A DNA stretch of 64,000 bases from an uncultured Sphingomonas sp. Lineage in GTDB: Bacteria > Pseudomonadota > Alphaproteobacteria > Sphingomonadales > Sphingomonadaceae. Of the stretch, positions 46,051-54,460 are shown in pieces. The notes below the pieces were generated by a model, which had not been told where the DNA came from, ran no database searches, and saw nothing but the letters and a program-made list of their open reading frames with translations. The stretch is from contig NZ_CAJXWX010000019.1 in the NCBI RefSeq assembly GCF_913062585.1, positions 1 to 64,000 of the forward strand, in the 5' to 3' direction. The translations under genes and the position numbers were made by a program. Numbering within the stretch: position 1 is the first letter of the stretch; the number at the start of each line of letters is the position of its first letter.

Positions 46051-46641
46051 ATGACCGACATGGCTTTCAACGACCGCTCGACCCCGCTTTCGCTGCTGAC
46101 GACCCGCCGTTCGGGCAAGCCGCGCGACCTGATCGCGCCGGGCCCGGATGCCGCCGAACTGGCGGAGATGCTGACGATCGCAGCGCGTACGCCCGACCAT
46201 GGCAAGCTGGCCCCGTGGCGCTTCGTGATCGTGTCCGCCGAGGCACGCGGCCGACTGGCGGAGGTCATCACCACCGCCTACCGCGCCGAGCGGCCGCAGG
46301 CGGGTGCCACCGAGATCGCCGCGCTGGAGCAGTTCGCGCATCAGGCGCCGTCGCTGGTCGTCGTCCTGTCTTCCCCCCGCACCGACAGCCATATTCCGCT
46401 GTGGGAACAGGAATTGTCGGCGGGCGCGGCGTGCATGAACCTGCTCCATGCCGCCCATGCGATGGGCTATGCGGGCGGCTGGCTGACCGGCTGGCCCGCC
46501 TTTTCGGATGCCGTGCGCGACGCGTTCGGCGCCGCGCCGGAGCGGATCGTGGGCTTCGTCTTCCTCGGCACGCCCGGCCGTCCGCTCGACGAGCGGCCGC
46601 GTCCCGATATGGATCGGATCGTGTCGACCTGGAACGGATGA
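46051..46641 (+). CDS. Nitroreductase-family flavoprotein
   Basis: FMN-dependent oxidoreductase of the small nitroreductase/YdjA-like type. LLTTRRSGKPRDL with the conserved RRS flavin-phosphate contact, AARTPDHGKLAPWRFVIV, a central GAACMNLLHAAHAMGYAGGWLTGWPA and the late GFVFLGTP are the family blocks. 196 aa. I prefer ATG 46051, with AAGGA twelve bases upstream. The in-frame ATG at 46024 lies in the promoter-like region. Substrate unknown. Confidence 0.9.
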   Translation: MTDMAFNDRSTPLSLLTTRRSGKPRDLIAPGPDAAELAEMLTIAARTPDHGKLAPWRFVIVSAEARGRLAEVITTAYRAERPQAGATEIAALEQFAHQAPSLVVVLSSPRTDSHIPLWEQELSAGAACMNLLHAAHAMGYAGGWLTGWPAFSDAVRDAFGAAPERIVGFVFLGTPGRPLDERPRPDMDRIVSTWNG

Positions 46642-46674
46642 GGCGAGCGTTGCGCGCGACAATGCTGCAAACGT

Positions 46675-46684
46675 TATCGCGATA
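46675..46684. promoter_or_regulatory. Short palindrome upstream of the GntR gene
   Basis: TATCGCGATA, a perfect 10-bp palindrome 40 bp before the GntR ATG. GntR proteins of this type often bind inverted repeats near their own start, so it is a possible operator. It is short enough to occur by chance. Confidence 0.3.
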
Positions 46685-46724
46685 GCGGCTCGACATCGCG
46701 CTGCCCATGCTGTATTAACTCGGC

Positions 46725-47081
46725 ATGACAGCTCTTAGCGGCGACGACAGCCCGGTTTACATCCGCCTGCGCGGCACGATCGCGGCCGGCATCCTCAACG
46801 GCACCTATCGGACGGGGGACCAGCTGCCCTCGGTCCGCGCGCTAGCCGCCGAGCAGGGCGCGAACCCGCTGACCGTCGCCAAGGCCTATCAGAGCTTTCA
46901 GGACGATGGCTATGTCGAGGTGCGGCGCGGGGTCGGCATGTTCGTGATGCCGGGCGCCGCCGATCGCCTGCGCGCGGCCGAGCGGGAGACGTTCCTGACG
47001 GCGCAGTGGCCGCGCATCCGCGACCATATCGACCTGCTGGGCCTGGACGCGGCCGATCTGCTCAACGCCGAGCGCGTCTGA
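46725..47081 (+). CDS. GntR-family regulator (YtrA-like)
   Basis: Small winged-helix regulator of the YtrA subfamily. PVYIRLRGTIAAGILNGTYRTGDQLPSVRALAAEQGANPLTVAKAYQSFQDDGYVEVRRGVGMFV is the complete wHTH. The effector part is only about 40 residues, which is the YtrA type. These usually control a neighbouring ABC transporter, but none is visible here. Its 3' end overlaps the PepSY gene on the other strand by 20 bp. The nearest candidate targets are itself or the nitroreductase gene. Confidence 0.88.
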   Translation: MTALSGDDSPVYIRLRGTIAAGILNGTYRTGDQLPSVRALAAEQGANPLTVAKAYQSFQDDGYVEVRRGVGMFVMPGAADRLRAAERETFLTAQWPRIRDHIDLLGLDAADLLNAERV

Positions 47082-48081
47082 CCGCCGGGCGGACAGCGTA
47101 AGCGATCAGCCCGCCGCCCGCCGTCCATAGCGCCAGCAGACCGATCAGCCCGACAAGCACCCGCCAGGGCCCAGTGATGGCCGGCCCGTCATGCAGGCGC
47201 CGGGCCCAGGAGAGCATCGCCGGCGCAGCCTGACCGGGTGCTGCGAGTGCGGTGGCGCTGTCGTCGGCGACCTTCACCAGCATCGGGTTCGCGCCCCTAT
47301 AGTGCAGCGTCCAGTCGGGCGACCGCTCGGTCGGCCAGTCGATCACCATCAGCGTGCCGCGCGACCAGGGGCGTGCACTGGTCACGACGCGCTCCACCGA
47401 CAGGGCGGGCCGGGCAAGCGGCGGGGCGGCGGCGGTGATTGTCGGGCCGCCGGAAAAGGCCAGCGCCACGCCACTCCCCATCATCGCCAGCACCGGAATG
47501 GCGGACCACAGCCCGACGCGCCGATGCCATGTCGCCGCTCGCTCCCCCTTGTGCGTGGGACGCCTGGTTTTGGCCTTGGGAGGTCGGCGCTTCATAAGCG
47601 GCCAGAACCCGGTCAGGCTGGCGAGCATCACGCCCAGTCCTGCGACGCCGACGATCCAGCGGCCGTGTCCGCCCAGAAACAGCCCGTCATGCACCCGCCG
47701 GACCGCGCCGATCACGCCGCCGTCACGCCATCCGCTCGCCAGCACGCGGGCGGTCGGCGGGTCCAGGAACAACAGTCGCCGGGCATGATCGCCGCCACGG
47801 TCCAGCGTGACCATGACGGGCGACGCGCCTTGCTCCAGCGAGAGCGTCGCGATCCGCTCGCCGGGGCGCAGGCGGCGATGCGCGGCCTCGACATAGGCGC
47901 TCGCGGCGATCCTGCCATCGCCGCTGACCCGGTAGCGCGCCGGAGCGGCGATCCGCTCGATCAGCGGCGCACAGGCGAGGATCATGCCCGACAGCGCCAG
48001 CAGGACGGCGAACAGCCCGATCGCCAGCCCCAGCCAGCGATGGACCCGCAATCCCCGGTCGCGATGCGAAATTCCGGCCAC
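47062..48081 (-). CDS. PepSY-domain inner-membrane protein
   Basis: Integral membrane protein of the PepSY-associated TM helix family, often associated with iron uptake or reductases. HRWLGLAIGLFAVLLALSGMILA, GRWIVGVAGLGVMLASLTGFW (with the histidine-rich HDGLFLGGHGRW before it), HRRVGLWSAIPVLAMMGSGVALAF and VLVGLIGLLALWTAGGGLIAY form about four TM segments, with conserved His that could bind heme or iron. I chose GTG 48081. A TTG at 48132 is the alternative. 339 aa. It has no siderophore receptor beside it. Confidence 0.8.
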   Translation of the reverse strand: MAGISHRDRGLRVHRWLGLAIGLFAVLLALSGMILACAPLIERIAAPARYRVSGDGRIAASAYVEAAHRRLRPGERIATLSLEQGASPVMVTLDRGGDHARRLLFLDPPTARVLASGWRDGGVIGAVRRVHDGLFLGGHGRWIVGVAGLGVMLASLTGFWPLMKRRPPKAKTRRPTHKGERAATWHRRVGLWSAIPVLAMMGSGVALAFSGGPTITAAAPPLARPALSVERVVTSARPWSRGTLMVIDWPTERSPDWTLHYRGANPMLVKVADDSATALAAPGQAAPAMLSWARRLHDGPAITGPWRVLVGLIGLLALWTAGGGLIAYAVRPAVRRARR

Positions 48082-48158
48082 ACAAACCCCGAACAGACGG
48101 GGTGCCGTGCCGGAGCTGGGCGGCGGCGTCAATCGGGGAGGGGCGTCTTGCCCCCCCT

Positions 48159-48252
48159 CCGTTCAGGCTGAGCGAAGTCGAAGCCCACGCCCTGCCTTCG
48201 CCCCAAGGACAATAGTCATCCCTTGGCCTTCGACTGCGCTCAGGCTGAACGG
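48159..48252. repeat. Family B dispersed palindrome, copy 6 (outward arms)
   Basis: AGCGAAGTCGAAG, then after about 45 bp CTTCGACTGCGCTCAG. Arms face the same way as in copy 5, opposite to copies 1-4. It lies upstream of the PepSY gene and past the stop of the ribbon-helix-helix gene. Confidence 0.8.
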
Positions 48253-48295
48253 AGGGGGGGGGAGGTGACTTGTACGCGCCTCTGCGCAACCGCAG

Positions 48296-48541
48296 TTAGC
48301 GCCGCAGGAACAGCCAGGACCGGATCGCACTCGCCAGATTGGGCGGATCCTCCGCCACGATCCGTAGCGCGTCGATCTCCGCCACCAGCGCCGACAGCGG
48401 CAGGGCGTGCGCCACCGCCGCATCCTCCAGCGCGGTCCAGAATACCGGCTCCAGGCTGATCGAGGTCGCATGGCCCGCGATCGTGATCGACCGTTTGACC
48501 GGGCCGACAAAGCCCTCCGCCGGGGCCGCGATCCGGCTCAT
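48296..48541 (-). CDS. Ribbon-helix-helix domain protein
   Basis: A small protein (81 aa) with a strand [15 protein letters not shown] followed by two helices ([26 protein letters not shown]), the pattern of a ribbon-helix-helix DNA-binding domain (PF13467-type). Its ATG overlaps the TGA of cobT by four bases (ATGA), so it is translated with cobT. It may act as a transcription regulator, possibly of the cobST unit. Its binding site is not evident. Confidence 0.8.
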   Translation of the reverse strand: MSRIAAPAEGFVGPVKRSITIAGHATSISLEPVFWTALEDAAVAHALPLSALVAEIDALRIVAEDPPNLASAIRSWLFLRR

Positions 48542-50361
48542 TCGGTGTCGAACAGGCTGGCCAGCTGCTCGATGATCGTGCCGCCCAGCTGCTCGGCATC
48601 CATGATCGTCACCGCGCGGGCATAATAGCGCGTCACGTCATGGCCGATGCCGATCGCGATCAGCTCGACCGGGCTCTTGCTCTCGATCCAGCCGATCACC
48701 TGGCGCAGGTGCCGTTCCAGATAGCTGCCCGAATTGACCGACAGGGTGGAATCGTCGACCGGCGCGCCGTCGGAGATGACCATCAGGATGCGCCGCTCCT
48801 CGGGCCGCGCGATCAACCGGCTATGCGCCCACATCAGCGCCTCGCCGTCGATATTCTCCTTGAGCAGCCCTTCGCGCATCATCAGGCCGAGATTGTTGCG
48901 CGCGCGCCGCCACGGCTCGTCGGCCTGTTTATAGACGATATGGCGGATGTCGTTCAGCCGTCCGGGCTGCGGCGGGCGTCCGGCGGCGAGCCAGGTTTCG
49001 CGGCTCTGCCCGCCCTTCCAGGCGCGGGTGGTGAAGCCCAGGATCTCGGTCTTCACCCCGCACCGCTCCAGCGTGCGGGCGAGGATGTCGGCGGAGATGG
49101 CCGCGATCCCGATCGGCCGCCCGCGCATCGACCCCGAATTGTCGATCAGAAGGGTGACGACGGTATCGCGGAAATCGGTGTCCCGCTCGATCTTGTAGGA
49201 CAGCGACAGGCCGGGATTGACCACCACGCGCGCCAGCCTTGCGGCGTCGAGAATGCCCTCTTCCTGGTCGAAGTCCCAGGAACGCGACTGCTGCGCCATC
49301 AGCCGGCGTTGCAGCCGGTTGGCGAGCTTCGACACCGCCGATTGCAGATGCGCGAGCTGCTGGTCGAGATAGCCGCGAAGCCGCGCCAGTTCGTCCGCGT
49401 CGCACAGCTCGCCCGCGGCGACGACTTCATCGAACTGGGTGGTCCAGGGCTTATAGTCGAATTGCGATGCCAGATCGTTCAGCTGGCGGTTGGGGCGGGT
49501 CGGCTGGCTGCCCTCGTCGCCATCCTCGCCGGGTTCGCCGTCGAGATCGTCAAAGGCTTCCTGGCTCTGCTCCTGCGACTCGCCGTCCTCATTGTCCGAG
49601 TCGCGCTTCTCGGCGCGCGCCTCGACCTCGCCTTCGCCCTGGCCCTGTTCGTCGTTATCCTCGTCGCTCTCGTCCTGCTGCTGCTCGTCCTCGCCCTGCT
49701 CATCGTCGCCGCCCTCATCGGCCTGATCGGGTTCGGCGGGGGGCTCGGCGAGTTCGAGATCGGCGAGCATCTTGGCGGTCAGCGACTGGAACGTCTTCTG
49801 GTCGTCCATTGCGCCCGCCAGCGCGTCGAGATCGGTCGCGCCCTCCAGCCAGTCGCGGACCAGCGCCAAGGCGGGCGCGGTTTCGGCAGGCGAGGGACGT
49901 CCCGTCATCCGCTCGCGCAGGATCAGGCCGAGCGCGGTCGACAACGGTACCTCGTCCCGGTTGCGCGCCCGCGTCAACGGGTCGGAGCGCAGCCGGACGT
50001 CGAGCGCATGGGCCAGATTGTCGCCGATCCCGGCATAGCCGCGCGCGCCTAGCGCCTCGATCCGCGCCGTCTCGACCGCGTCGTACACGGCACGCGCCAC
50101 TGCCTCGACCGGCGCGGCCTTCGCATGGAGCGCGGTGTCGTGCAGCTTCAGCCGCAGCGCGAAGGCGTCGGCAAAGCCGCGCGCCTCCGCCACCTGCTCG
50201 GGCGGCAGCGCGCGGCCGGGCATCGGCACGCGGATATGCTTGCCCGATTGCGCGGGCGCATCGGCGGTGAAGGCCAGCTCCACCTCCGGCTCCTGCGCGA
50301 TGGTGCGCGCCGTGCCGCCGAGAACCGCCTTGAACCGGTCGAGGGGTGTGTCGTTCGCCAT
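48538..50361 (-). CDS. cobT: Cobaltochelatase-type CobT subunit
   Basis: Large VWA-domain partner of a CobS AAA+ protein. In cobalamin synthesis CobST loads cobalt with CobN, but CobST-like pairs also occur without cobalamin genes. An N-terminal helical domain, a very acidic low-complexity middle (about 210-280, runs of Glu/Asp/Gln) and a C-terminal VWA domain with MIDAS motif DNSGSM (about 406-411) are visible. At 607 aa it is full length. It overlaps the ribbon-helix-helix gene and follows cobS by 5 bp. Confidence 0.92.
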   Translation of the reverse strand: MANDTPLDRFKAVLGGTARTIAQEPEVELAFTADAPAQSGKHIRVPMPGRALPPEQVAEARGFADAFALRLKLHDTALHAKAAPVEAVARAVYDAVETARIEALGARGYAGIGDNLAHALDVRLRSDPLTRARNRDEVPLSTALGLILRERMTGRPSPAETAPALALVRDWLEGATDLDALAGAMDDQKTFQSLTAKMLADLELAEPPAEPDQADEGGDDEQGEDEQQQDESDEDNDEQGQGEGEVEARAEKRDSDNEDGESQEQSQEAFDDLDGEPGEDGDEGSQPTRPNRQLNDLASQFDYKPWTTQFDEVVAAGELCDADELARLRGYLDQQLAHLQSAVSKLANRLQRRLMAQQSRSWDFDQEEGILDAARLARVVVNPGLSLSYKIERDTDFRDTVVTLLIDNSGSMRGRPIGIAAISADILARTLERCGVKTEILGFTTRAWKGGQSRETWLAAGRPPQPGRLNDIRHIVYKQADEPWRRARNNLGLMMREGLLKENIDGEALMWAHSRLIARPEERRILMVISDGAPVDDSTLSVNSGSYLERHLRQVIGWIESKSPVELIAIGIGHDVTRYYARAVTIMDAEQLGGTIIEQLASLFDTE

Positions 50362-50366
50362 CGGGA

Positions 50367-51374
50367 TCAGGCGCGGCCGACGACGCTTTCGGGCAGGTCC
50401 TTGCCGAACACGCGCTGATAATATTCCGCGACCAGCGCGCGCTCATTCTCGTCGCACTTGTTGAGGAACGACAGGCGGAAGGCGAAGCCCGGATCGTTGT
50501 TGAAGATCAGCGTGTTCTGCGCCCAGGTGATGACCGTGCGCGGGCTCATGACGGTCGAGATGTCGCCGTTGATGAAACCCTTGCGGGTCATGTCGGCGAC
50601 GCGGACCATGTTCTCGACCAGTTGCTTGCCGTCGGGCTTGTCATACTCGCCCGACTTGGCGAGCACGATCTGCGCCTCGGTCGCGGCGGGCAGATAGTTG
50701 AGCGTGACCACGATGTTCCAGCGGTCCATCTGGCCCTGGTTGATCTGCTGCGTGCCATGATACAGCCCGCTCGTGTCGCCGAGACCCACCGTGTTGGCGG
50801 TAGCGAACAGGCGGAACCACTTGTTCGGGCGGATGACGCGATTCTGGTCGAGCAGGGTCAGCTTGCCCTCAGTCTCCAGCACGCGCTGGATCACGAACAT
50901 CACGTCGGGGCGACCCGCATCATATTCGTCGAAGACCAGCGCGGTCGGCGTCTGCAGCGCCCAGGGCAGGAGCCCCTCGCGGAACTCGGTCACCTGCTGC
51001 CCGTCCTTCAGGACGATCGCGTCGCGGCCGATCAGGTCGATCCGGCTGATATGCGCGTCCAGGTTGATGCGGATGCACGGCCAGTTCAGCCGCGCGGCCA
51101 CCTGTTCGATATGGCTCGACTTGCCGGTGCCGTGATAGCCCTGCACCATCACGCGGCGGTTGTGCGCGAAACCGGCCAGGATCGCCAGCGTCGTGTCGGG
51201 ATCGAACACATAGGCGGGATCGAGATCGGGGACGCGCTCATCGGCTTCGGAGAAGGCGGGCACCTCCATATCGGTGTCGATGCCGAACAGGTCGCGCACC
51301 GACACCATCTTGTCGGGTGCATCGAGAATCGTCGTGTCGCGGCTGTCGGGAAGCGTATTCGGGATGTTGGTCAT
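50367..51374 (-). CDS. cobS: Cobaltochelatase-type CobS ATPase (MoxR-like AAA+)
   Basis: AAA+ ATPase. [15 protein letters not shown] is Walker A (about 79-86) and [14 protein letters not shown] is Walker B. Family blocks [42 protein letters not shown] at the start and the later [32 protein letters not shown] are characteristic of CobS. 335 aa. cobT follows by 5 bp. No cobN or other cobalamin biosynthesis gene is in this window, so the partner and the substrate are uncertain. Confidence 0.93.
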   Translation of the reverse strand: MTNIPNTLPDSRDTTILDAPDKMVSVRDLFGIDTDMEVPAFSEADERVPDLDPAYVFDPDTTLAILAGFAHNRRVMVQGYHGTGKSSHIEQVAARLNWPCIRINLDAHISRIDLIGRDAIVLKDGQQVTEFREGLLPWALQTPTALVFDEYDAGRPDVMFVIQRVLETEGKLTLLDQNRVIRPNKWFRLFATANTVGLGDTSGLYHGTQQINQGQMDRWNIVVTLNYLPAATEAQIVLAKSGEYDKPDGKQLVENMVRVADMTRKGFINGDISTVMSPRTVITWAQNTLIFNNDPGFAFRLSFLNKCDENERALVAEYYQRVFGKDLPESVVGRA

Positions 51375-51567
51375 CAGGCCCTCGTCTCGTCGCTCAACGC
51401 CTTAAGCCAAGCGCGGCTCCCTACTCAATGGCGGTGATCGTCAGGAAGCATCGGTTCACGCGATTGCGGCGGCCGTGTTTCGGGGTCATCCTGCCCGTTG
51501 CGAATCGGTGGGCAAGAGGCGGTCCCCCGCCCTGAACGGCCGCGCCGCGTCACGGGGGATGGGCGAC

Positions 51568-52332
51568 ATGGCGAATTTCATCTGGTATGAATTGCTGACC
51601 GACGATGCCGTGGCGGCGCAGGATTTTTACGCGCGGCTGATTGGCTGGCAGATCGGCGACAGCGGGATGCCCGGCATCGACTATCGCATCCTGGCGACTC
51701 CGGAAGGCGAGACGATCGGCGGCCTGATCCAGCGGCCCGAGGGCTCGCCGGGCGGGCCGGTCTGGCTCGGCTATCTGCCGGTCGTCGATGTCGACGAATC
51801 GATCGCCACCATCGTCGAGGATGGCGGATCGGTCCTGATGCCCGCCTGGAGCGTGGAAGGGGTGGGGCGGATGGCGCTGGTCACCGATCCGCCGGGCGCG
51901 CCCTTCTACATCATGGCGACGGAGGGCGACCAGCCGTCGCGCGCCTTTGTCGAGCATGGCACCGGCACCGCGGTCGGCCATGTCGTGTGGAACGAGCGGA
52001 TCGCCAGCGATCCCGACCGCGCGCTGGCCTTTTTCGGGCGGCATTTCGGCTGGGCGCATCAGGGCGGCATGCCGATGGGCGAGCTGGGCGAATATCGCTT
52101 CCTGGCCGATGGTCCGGTGGTGCTGGGCGCGCTGATGGGCTGTCCGCCGGGGGGAACGCCGGGGTGGCGCTTCTATTTCGCGGTGGATGACATCGACGTG
52201 GCGGCGGCGCGGGTGGCCGAGCATGGCGGCACGGTCGAGTTCGGGCCGATGGAAATTCCAGGCGGCGACTACTCGCTGTCGGCGCTGGACCCGCAGGGTG
52301 CGCGATTCGGATTGGTGGGTCCGCGGAAGTAA
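51568..52332 (+). CDS. Two-domain VOC-fold protein
   Basis: Tandem vicinal-oxygen-chelate protein of unknown function. The first unit begins MANFIWYELLTDDAVAAQDFYARLIGW and the second VGHVVWNERIASDPDRALAFFGRHFGW, so the two VOC units repeat the same pattern. Both end with a typical DPPGAPFYIM or DPQGARFGLV block. 254 aa. The ATG at 51568 has GGGG nine bases upstream. ATG 51559 is the alternative. It is divergent from cobS, and a family A core follows. Substrate unknown. Confidence 0.86.
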   Translation: MANFIWYELLTDDAVAAQDFYARLIGWQIGDSGMPGIDYRILATPEGETIGGLIQRPEGSPGGPVWLGYLPVVDVDESIATIVEDGGSVLMPAWSVEGVGRMALVTDPPGAPFYIMATEGDQPSRAFVEHGTGTAVGHVVWNERIASDPDRALAFFGRHFGWAHQGGMPMGELGEYRFLADGPVVLGALMGCPPGGTPGWRFYFAVDDIDVAAARVAEHGGTVEFGPMEIPGGDYSLSALDPQGARFGLVGPRK

Positions 52333-52337
52333 CCAGA

Positions 52338-52360
52338 TTCCTCCCCTTGCAGGGGAGGAA
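52338..52360. repeat. Short family A palindrome
   Basis: TTCCTCCCC-TTGCA-GGGGAGGAA between the converging VOC and J-domain genes, six bases after the VOC stop and six before the J-domain stop. Placed to act as a shared terminator. Confidence 0.75.
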
Positions 52361-52366
52361 TGGGAG

Positions 52367-52981
52367 TTACGCAAATGCCGGCGCCTGACGCAGTTGCTGA
52401 TACGCCGCGATCACCTTCTGTAGCCGCACCTCCTGGCTCCGGTCGCCGCCATTGCGGTCAGGGTGATAGCGCCGCACCAGTTCGCTATAGCGCCGCCGCA
52501 GCGCGCCGCGATCGGCGTTCGCCTCCAGCCCCAGCACCTTCAGGCTTTCGCGATCCTGCCCCGACAGCGGCTTGCCATCCGAACGCTCCGGCGCGGCCTC
52601 GCGGCGATAGCGGGCGGCGATCGCGTCGAGGGGATCGGAGAAATCGGCCCAGCGCGGACCCGGATCGGTGCCGCCTTGCGCAAAGGCCCGCGTCTCGCGC
52701 TCCCAGCCCGCATAGGGGCGTTGGGCGCGGTGGATCTCGTCCGCGCTCATGCCGTCGAAGAAATTATAGCGGCTGTTGAACGCGCGGACATGTTCCAGGC
52801 AGAACCAGCGGAACTGGCCCGGCCCGTCGCCGCTGCGCGCCCCTTCGGGCGGGGGCGCGCGGAACTCGCCCGCCTCGGCGCACCCGGCATGATCGCAAGC
52901 GCGGCCCGTATTCTCGACGCGGCCATGGAAACGCGCGCCGGGCTTGTCCTTGGAGGTGTCGCTGCTCGACCGACGAGTCAC
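52367..52981 (-). CDS. J-domain protein with N-terminal cysteine motif
   Basis: DnaJ-class co-chaperone that stimulates an Hsp70. The C-terminal 55 residues are a J-domain with the HPD motif in LVRRYHPDRNGGD. The N-terminal 100 residues carry cysteines in RACDHAGC and FRWFCLEHVRAFNSRYNFFDGM, suggesting a small zinc-binding module that is typical of this alphaproteobacterial subfamily. 204 aa. I chose GTG 52981. No ATG gives a better start upstream. It is divergent from bolA with only 39 bp between the starts, which is a very short shared promoter. Confidence 0.82.
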   Translation of the reverse strand: MTRRSSSDTSKDKPGARFHGRVENTGRACDHAGCAEAGEFRAPPPEGARSGDGPGQFRWFCLEHVRAFNSRYNFFDGMSADEIHRAQRPYAGWERETRAFAQGGTDPGPRWADFSDPLDAIAARYRREAAPERSDGKPLSGQDRESLKVLGLEANADRGALRRRYSELVRRYHPDRNGGDRSQEVRLQKVIAAYQQLRQAPAFA

Positions 52982-53020
52982 TGTATCCGCTTGTCCCGAA
53001 AAACCGTCTATATAGGGGGC

Positions 53021-53305
53021 ATGACCGATATCACCACCGCCCCGATCGCCGACCAGATCGCCGCCCGCCTGACCGCGGCGTTGTCGCCCACCCATCTCGA
53101 CGTCATCAACGAAAGCGCGATGCACCGGGGGCATCTGGGCGATGACGGCACCGGCGAGAGCCATTTCCGCGTGATCGTCGAATCGCCCGCTTTCGCCGGT
53201 CAGTCGCGCGTCGCCCGCCAGCGCATGGTGAACCACGCGCTCGCCGATCTGTTGTCGGAGCGTATCCACGCGCTGGCGATCAGCGCGAAGGCGCCCGGAG
53301 AATAA
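53021..53305 (+). CDS. BolA-family protein
   Basis: BolA/IbaG-type protein that works with monothiol glutaredoxins in iron-sulfur trafficking or regulation. HLDVINESAMHRGH is the BolA front, with the ESHFRVIVESPAFAGQSRVARQRMVNHALADLL block containing the second helix. 94 aa. TATATA lies seven bases before AGGGGGC-ATG, an unusual close spacing. It is divergent from the J-domain gene. Downstream are the GST, NUDIX and pirin genes on the same strand. Confidence 0.92.
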   Translation: MTDITTAPIADQIAARLTAALSPTHLDVINESAMHRGHLGDDGTGESHFRVIVESPAFAGQSRVARQRMVNHALADLLSERIHALAISAKAPGE

Positions 53306-53309
53306 GCCC

Positions 53310-54002
53310 ATGCCCTATGACCTCTGGTACTGGCCCGGCCTGCCGGGACGCGGCGAGTTCGTCCGGCTGGTGCTGGAGGCCGCAGGTCTGCCTTACCGTG
53401 ACCGGGGCGTGGAGGAGGGGGCGGAGGCACTGCTCACCGACATGCGCAAGGGCAGCCGCCCGCCCTTCGCGCCGCCTTATTTGCGCGCCGGGGGACAGGC
53501 GATCGCGCAGGTCGCCAATATCCTCCACTGGCTGACCGAGCGGCACGACCTGGCGCCCGAGGGCGAGCGCGTCTGGCTCCACCAGCTGCAACTGACGATC
53601 ACCGACATGGTGGCCGAGGTCCACAACGTCCATCACCCGGTCGCGACCGGCGCCTATTATCACGAGCAGAAGCCCGAGGCCGCCCGCGCCGCCGCGCAGT
53701 TCCGCGAGGAGCGGCTCCCCAAATTCCTAGGCTATTTCGAGGATGCGCTTGGGAACCGCGACTGGATGGTAGGCGGGCGCTGGTCGCCGGTCGATACCTC
53801 GCTGTTCCAGCTGGTGGCGGGCCTGCGCTACATGTTCCCCAAGCGGATGGCGGCGGTCGAGGGGGATTATCCCGGGCTGATCGGCTTGCACCACCGGGTA
53901 AAGACGCTGCCCGGCATCGCCGCCTATCTGGACAGCGACCGCCGACAGGCGTTCAACGAAGACGGAATTTTCCGCCATTACCCGGAGCTTGATGCCGCAT
54001 GA
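53310..54002 (+). CDS. Glutathione S-transferase-family protein
   Basis: GST-fold protein. An N-terminal thioredoxin-like domain starts YDLWYWPGLPGRGEFVRLVLEAAGLPYRDRG, followed by AIAQVANILHWL where the glutathione-binding SNAIL/TRY-equivalent lies, and a helical C-terminal domain (LPKFLGYFEDALGNRDWMVGGRWSPVDTSLFQLV). 230 aa. It starts 4 bp after bolA and overlaps the NUDIX gene by four bases. Substrate unknown. Confidence 0.87.
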   Translation: MPYDLWYWPGLPGRGEFVRLVLEAAGLPYRDRGVEEGAEALLTDMRKGSRPPFAPPYLRAGGQAIAQVANILHWLTERHDLAPEGERVWLHQLQLTITDMVAEVHNVHHPVATGAYYHEQKPEAARAAAQFREERLPKFLGYFEDALGNRDWMVGGRWSPVDTSLFQLVAGLRYMFPKRMAAVEGDYPGLIGLHHRVKTLPGIAAYLDSDRRQAFNEDGIFRHYPELDAA

Positions 54003-54460
54003 CCCGTATACCCCGCCCTGCCGCCCGCATCTTGCTGGTCGATGCGGCCGGGCGGACCCTGATGTTCCGCTTCACCCCCGATGACCGCCCGCCCTTCTGG
54101 TGCACGCCCGGCGGCGCGGTCGATCCGGGCGAAAGCTACGAGGATGCCGCCCGCCGCGAGCTGTGGGAGGAAACCGGGCTCGACCGCGATTGCGGGCCGC
54201 AGGTGGCGCGGCGGCAGGTCGAATTCCGCACCATCGAGGGGGTCGAGGTCGAGGCCGACGAACGCTATTTCCGCGTCGACATCGACGCGCATGAGGTGAA
54301 CGGCGCGGGCCACACCGTGCTGGAACAGCGCGTCATGCAAAGCTGGCGCTGGTTCACCCGCGACGAGCTGGCCGCGCATGCCGAACCCTATTTCCCGACC
54401 GACCTGATCGAGCTGCTCGACGCCACGGAGCCCACCCCCATGGAGCAACGGTATGTTTGA
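53999..54460 (+). CDS. NUDIX hydrolase
   Basis: Pyrophosphohydrolase of nucleoside-diphosphate-linked compounds. The NUDIX box G39-x5-E45-x7-REL-W-EE-x-GL is perfect (GAVDPGESYEDAARRELWEETGL, split here by position). 153 aa. Its start overlaps the GST stop (ATGA), and its end overlaps the pirin gene by eight bases. The substrate is not predictable. ADP-ribose and ADP-sugar are common possibilities. Confidence 0.92.
   Translation: MTRIPRPAARILLVDAAGRTLMFRFTPDDRPPFWCTPGGAVDPGESYEDAARRELWEETGLDRDCGPQVARRQVEFRTIEGVEVEADERYFRVDIDAHEVNGAGHTVLEQRVMQSWRWFTRDELAAHAEPYFPTDLIELLDATEPTPMEQRYV

Noticed and set aside
48640..50052. Plus-strand open frame opposite cobT
   Set aside because: Its Leu/Val/Ala-rich middle only mirrors the acidic low-complexity region of CobT. 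The cobT frame has the VWA motif and correct length.
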